NCBI GenBank assembly: GCA_902363595.1
Contig: CABJAP010000016.1
Coordinates: 26,587-90,586, forward strand
Reading direction: 5' to 3'
Source: Clostridia bacterium
GTDB lineage: Bacteria; Bacillota; Clostridia; Peptostreptococcales; Anaerovoracaceae
Length of the DNA stretch: 64,000 nt
Part shown: positions 63,602-64,000 of the stretch, one piece after another
Position numbering within the stretch: position 1 is the stretch's first letter
How the letters are laid out: the number at the start of each line of letters is the position of its first letter
Notes under the pieces: model-generated
Databases searched by the model: none
What the model was told of the DNA's origin: nothing
The model's input: only the letters and a program-made list of their open reading frames with translations
Position numbers and translations under genes: made by a program

Positions 63602-64000
63602 CTATTTAAAGATGTCTCCGGAAATCACCATCTTCATGACTTCCGACGTGCCTTCGTAAATCTCTGTGATCTTCTGGTCCCGGTACATCCGTTCCACCGG
63701 GTAGTCCTTGATGTACCCGTAGCCTCCGTGGAACTGGACCGCTTTGTCCACCACATAGGAGGCCGTCTCCGAACAGGACAGCTTGGCCTGCGCTGCTTCG
63801 ACCGTGCTGGAAAGCCCCCGGTCTCTCCGGTTAGCCGCGTTGTAGAGCAGGAACCGGCTTCCGTCGATCCGCGTCTTCATGTCCGCCATCTCAAAGGCCA
63901 GCGCCTGGAACCGGTCCAGACTCCGTCCGAACTGCTTTCGCTGCTTCATGTATTCGACCGTCTGGTCGAAGGCGCCCTGGGCAATGCCCAGCGCCTGGGC
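63602..64000 (-). CDS. acyl-CoA dehydrogenase (partial, 5' end outside window)
   Basis: Only the last ~132 residues are visible: AQALGIAQGAFDQTVEYMKQ at the window edge, RKQFGRSL, then QFHGGYGYIKDYPVERMYRD and the end YEGTSEVMK, the standard end of butyryl-CoA dehydrogenase-like flavoproteins. The catalytic Glu is expected in the IYEGTSE stretch. It is the partner of EtfBA. Confidence 0.93.
   Translation of the reverse strand, partial: AQALGIAQGAFDQTVEYMKQRKQFGRSLDRFQALAFEMADMKTRIDGSRFLLYNAANRRDRGLSSTVEAAQAKLSCSETASYVVDKAVQFHGGYGYIKDYPVERMYRDQKITEIYEGTSEVMKMVISGDIFK

Noticed and set aside
1..64000. CRISPR arrays, rRNA, tRNA genes, prophage or IS transposase genes
   Set aside because: No regularly spaced repeats, no recognisable tRNA or rRNA sequence and no integrase or transposase reading frame were found on reading.

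Overview
The window reads as chromosomal DNA of a strictly anaerobic, Gram-positive fermenter of the Clostridia. The signs are [FeFe]-hydrogenase maturases (hydE, hydG, hydF), glycyl radical enzymes, an Etf/acyl-CoA dehydrogenase butyrate-type operon, a 2-hydroxyacyl-CoA dehydratase, a glgC/glgD glycogen operon and strong AGGAGG ribosome binding sites. A gut or sediment member of the Anaerovoracaceae / Family XIII type would fit, but that placement is only an inference.

Left part, 1 to about 19 kb: an accessory catabolic island. A long minus-strand operon (17.26 to 4.08 kb) encodes a small single-span membrane protein, an NCS1-family permease, two different glycyl radical enzymes (GREs) with one activase between them, a MOP-type molybdenum hydroxylase/aldehyde oxidoreductase, a multi-cluster FAD/Fe-S oxidoreductase and a small two-CxxC redox protein. 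A second minus-strand operon (3.5 kb to beyond position 1) encodes an imine-reductase-like enzyme, an MFS transporter, and a second copy of the small-protein/NCS1 pair. Both operons are preceded by a -24/-12 (sigma-54) promoter and by inverted repeats that could bind an enhancer-binding protein. A class III aminotransferase is divergent from the big operon across a 48-bp palindrome. I propose an uncharacterised, sigma-54-controlled anaerobic pathway for uptake and radical cleavage of a small nitrogen-containing compound. The substrate is unknown. Neither GRE shows the active-site sequence context I associate with choline TMA-lyase or hydroxyproline/diol dehydratases.

From 19 to 23 kb lies a decayed stretch: a long imperfect palindrome, an M81 (MlrC-like) gene whose 3' end runs into transporter remnants, a broken LuxR-type gene, then rpmE and a probable type I toxin-antitoxin locus.

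From 23 to 37 kb is core genome: Trk/Ktr potassium uptake, hydEGF, prmC, a DUF1385 protein, rho, a 3-hydroxybutyryl-CoA dehydrogenase, glucose-6-phosphate isomerase, two small envelope proteins and two XRE regulators.

From 37.8 to 52 kb is a complete glycogen synthesis/breakdown cluster (glgB, glgP, glgC, glgD, glgA, a fused GH13-GH77 enzyme, then glucokinase and phosphoglucomutase).

From 52 to 64 kb, after an auxin-efflux-family carrier and a thioesterase, a minus-strand operon of about 10 kb combines butyrate-pathway genes (thiolase, hbd, crotonase, etfBA, acyl-CoA dehydrogenase, CoA-transferase) with a lactoyl/2-hydroxyglutaryl-CoA dehydratase-like pair, its activase and a FabZ-like dehydratase. 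The acyl-CoA dehydrogenase runs off the right end and the first permease runs off the left end.
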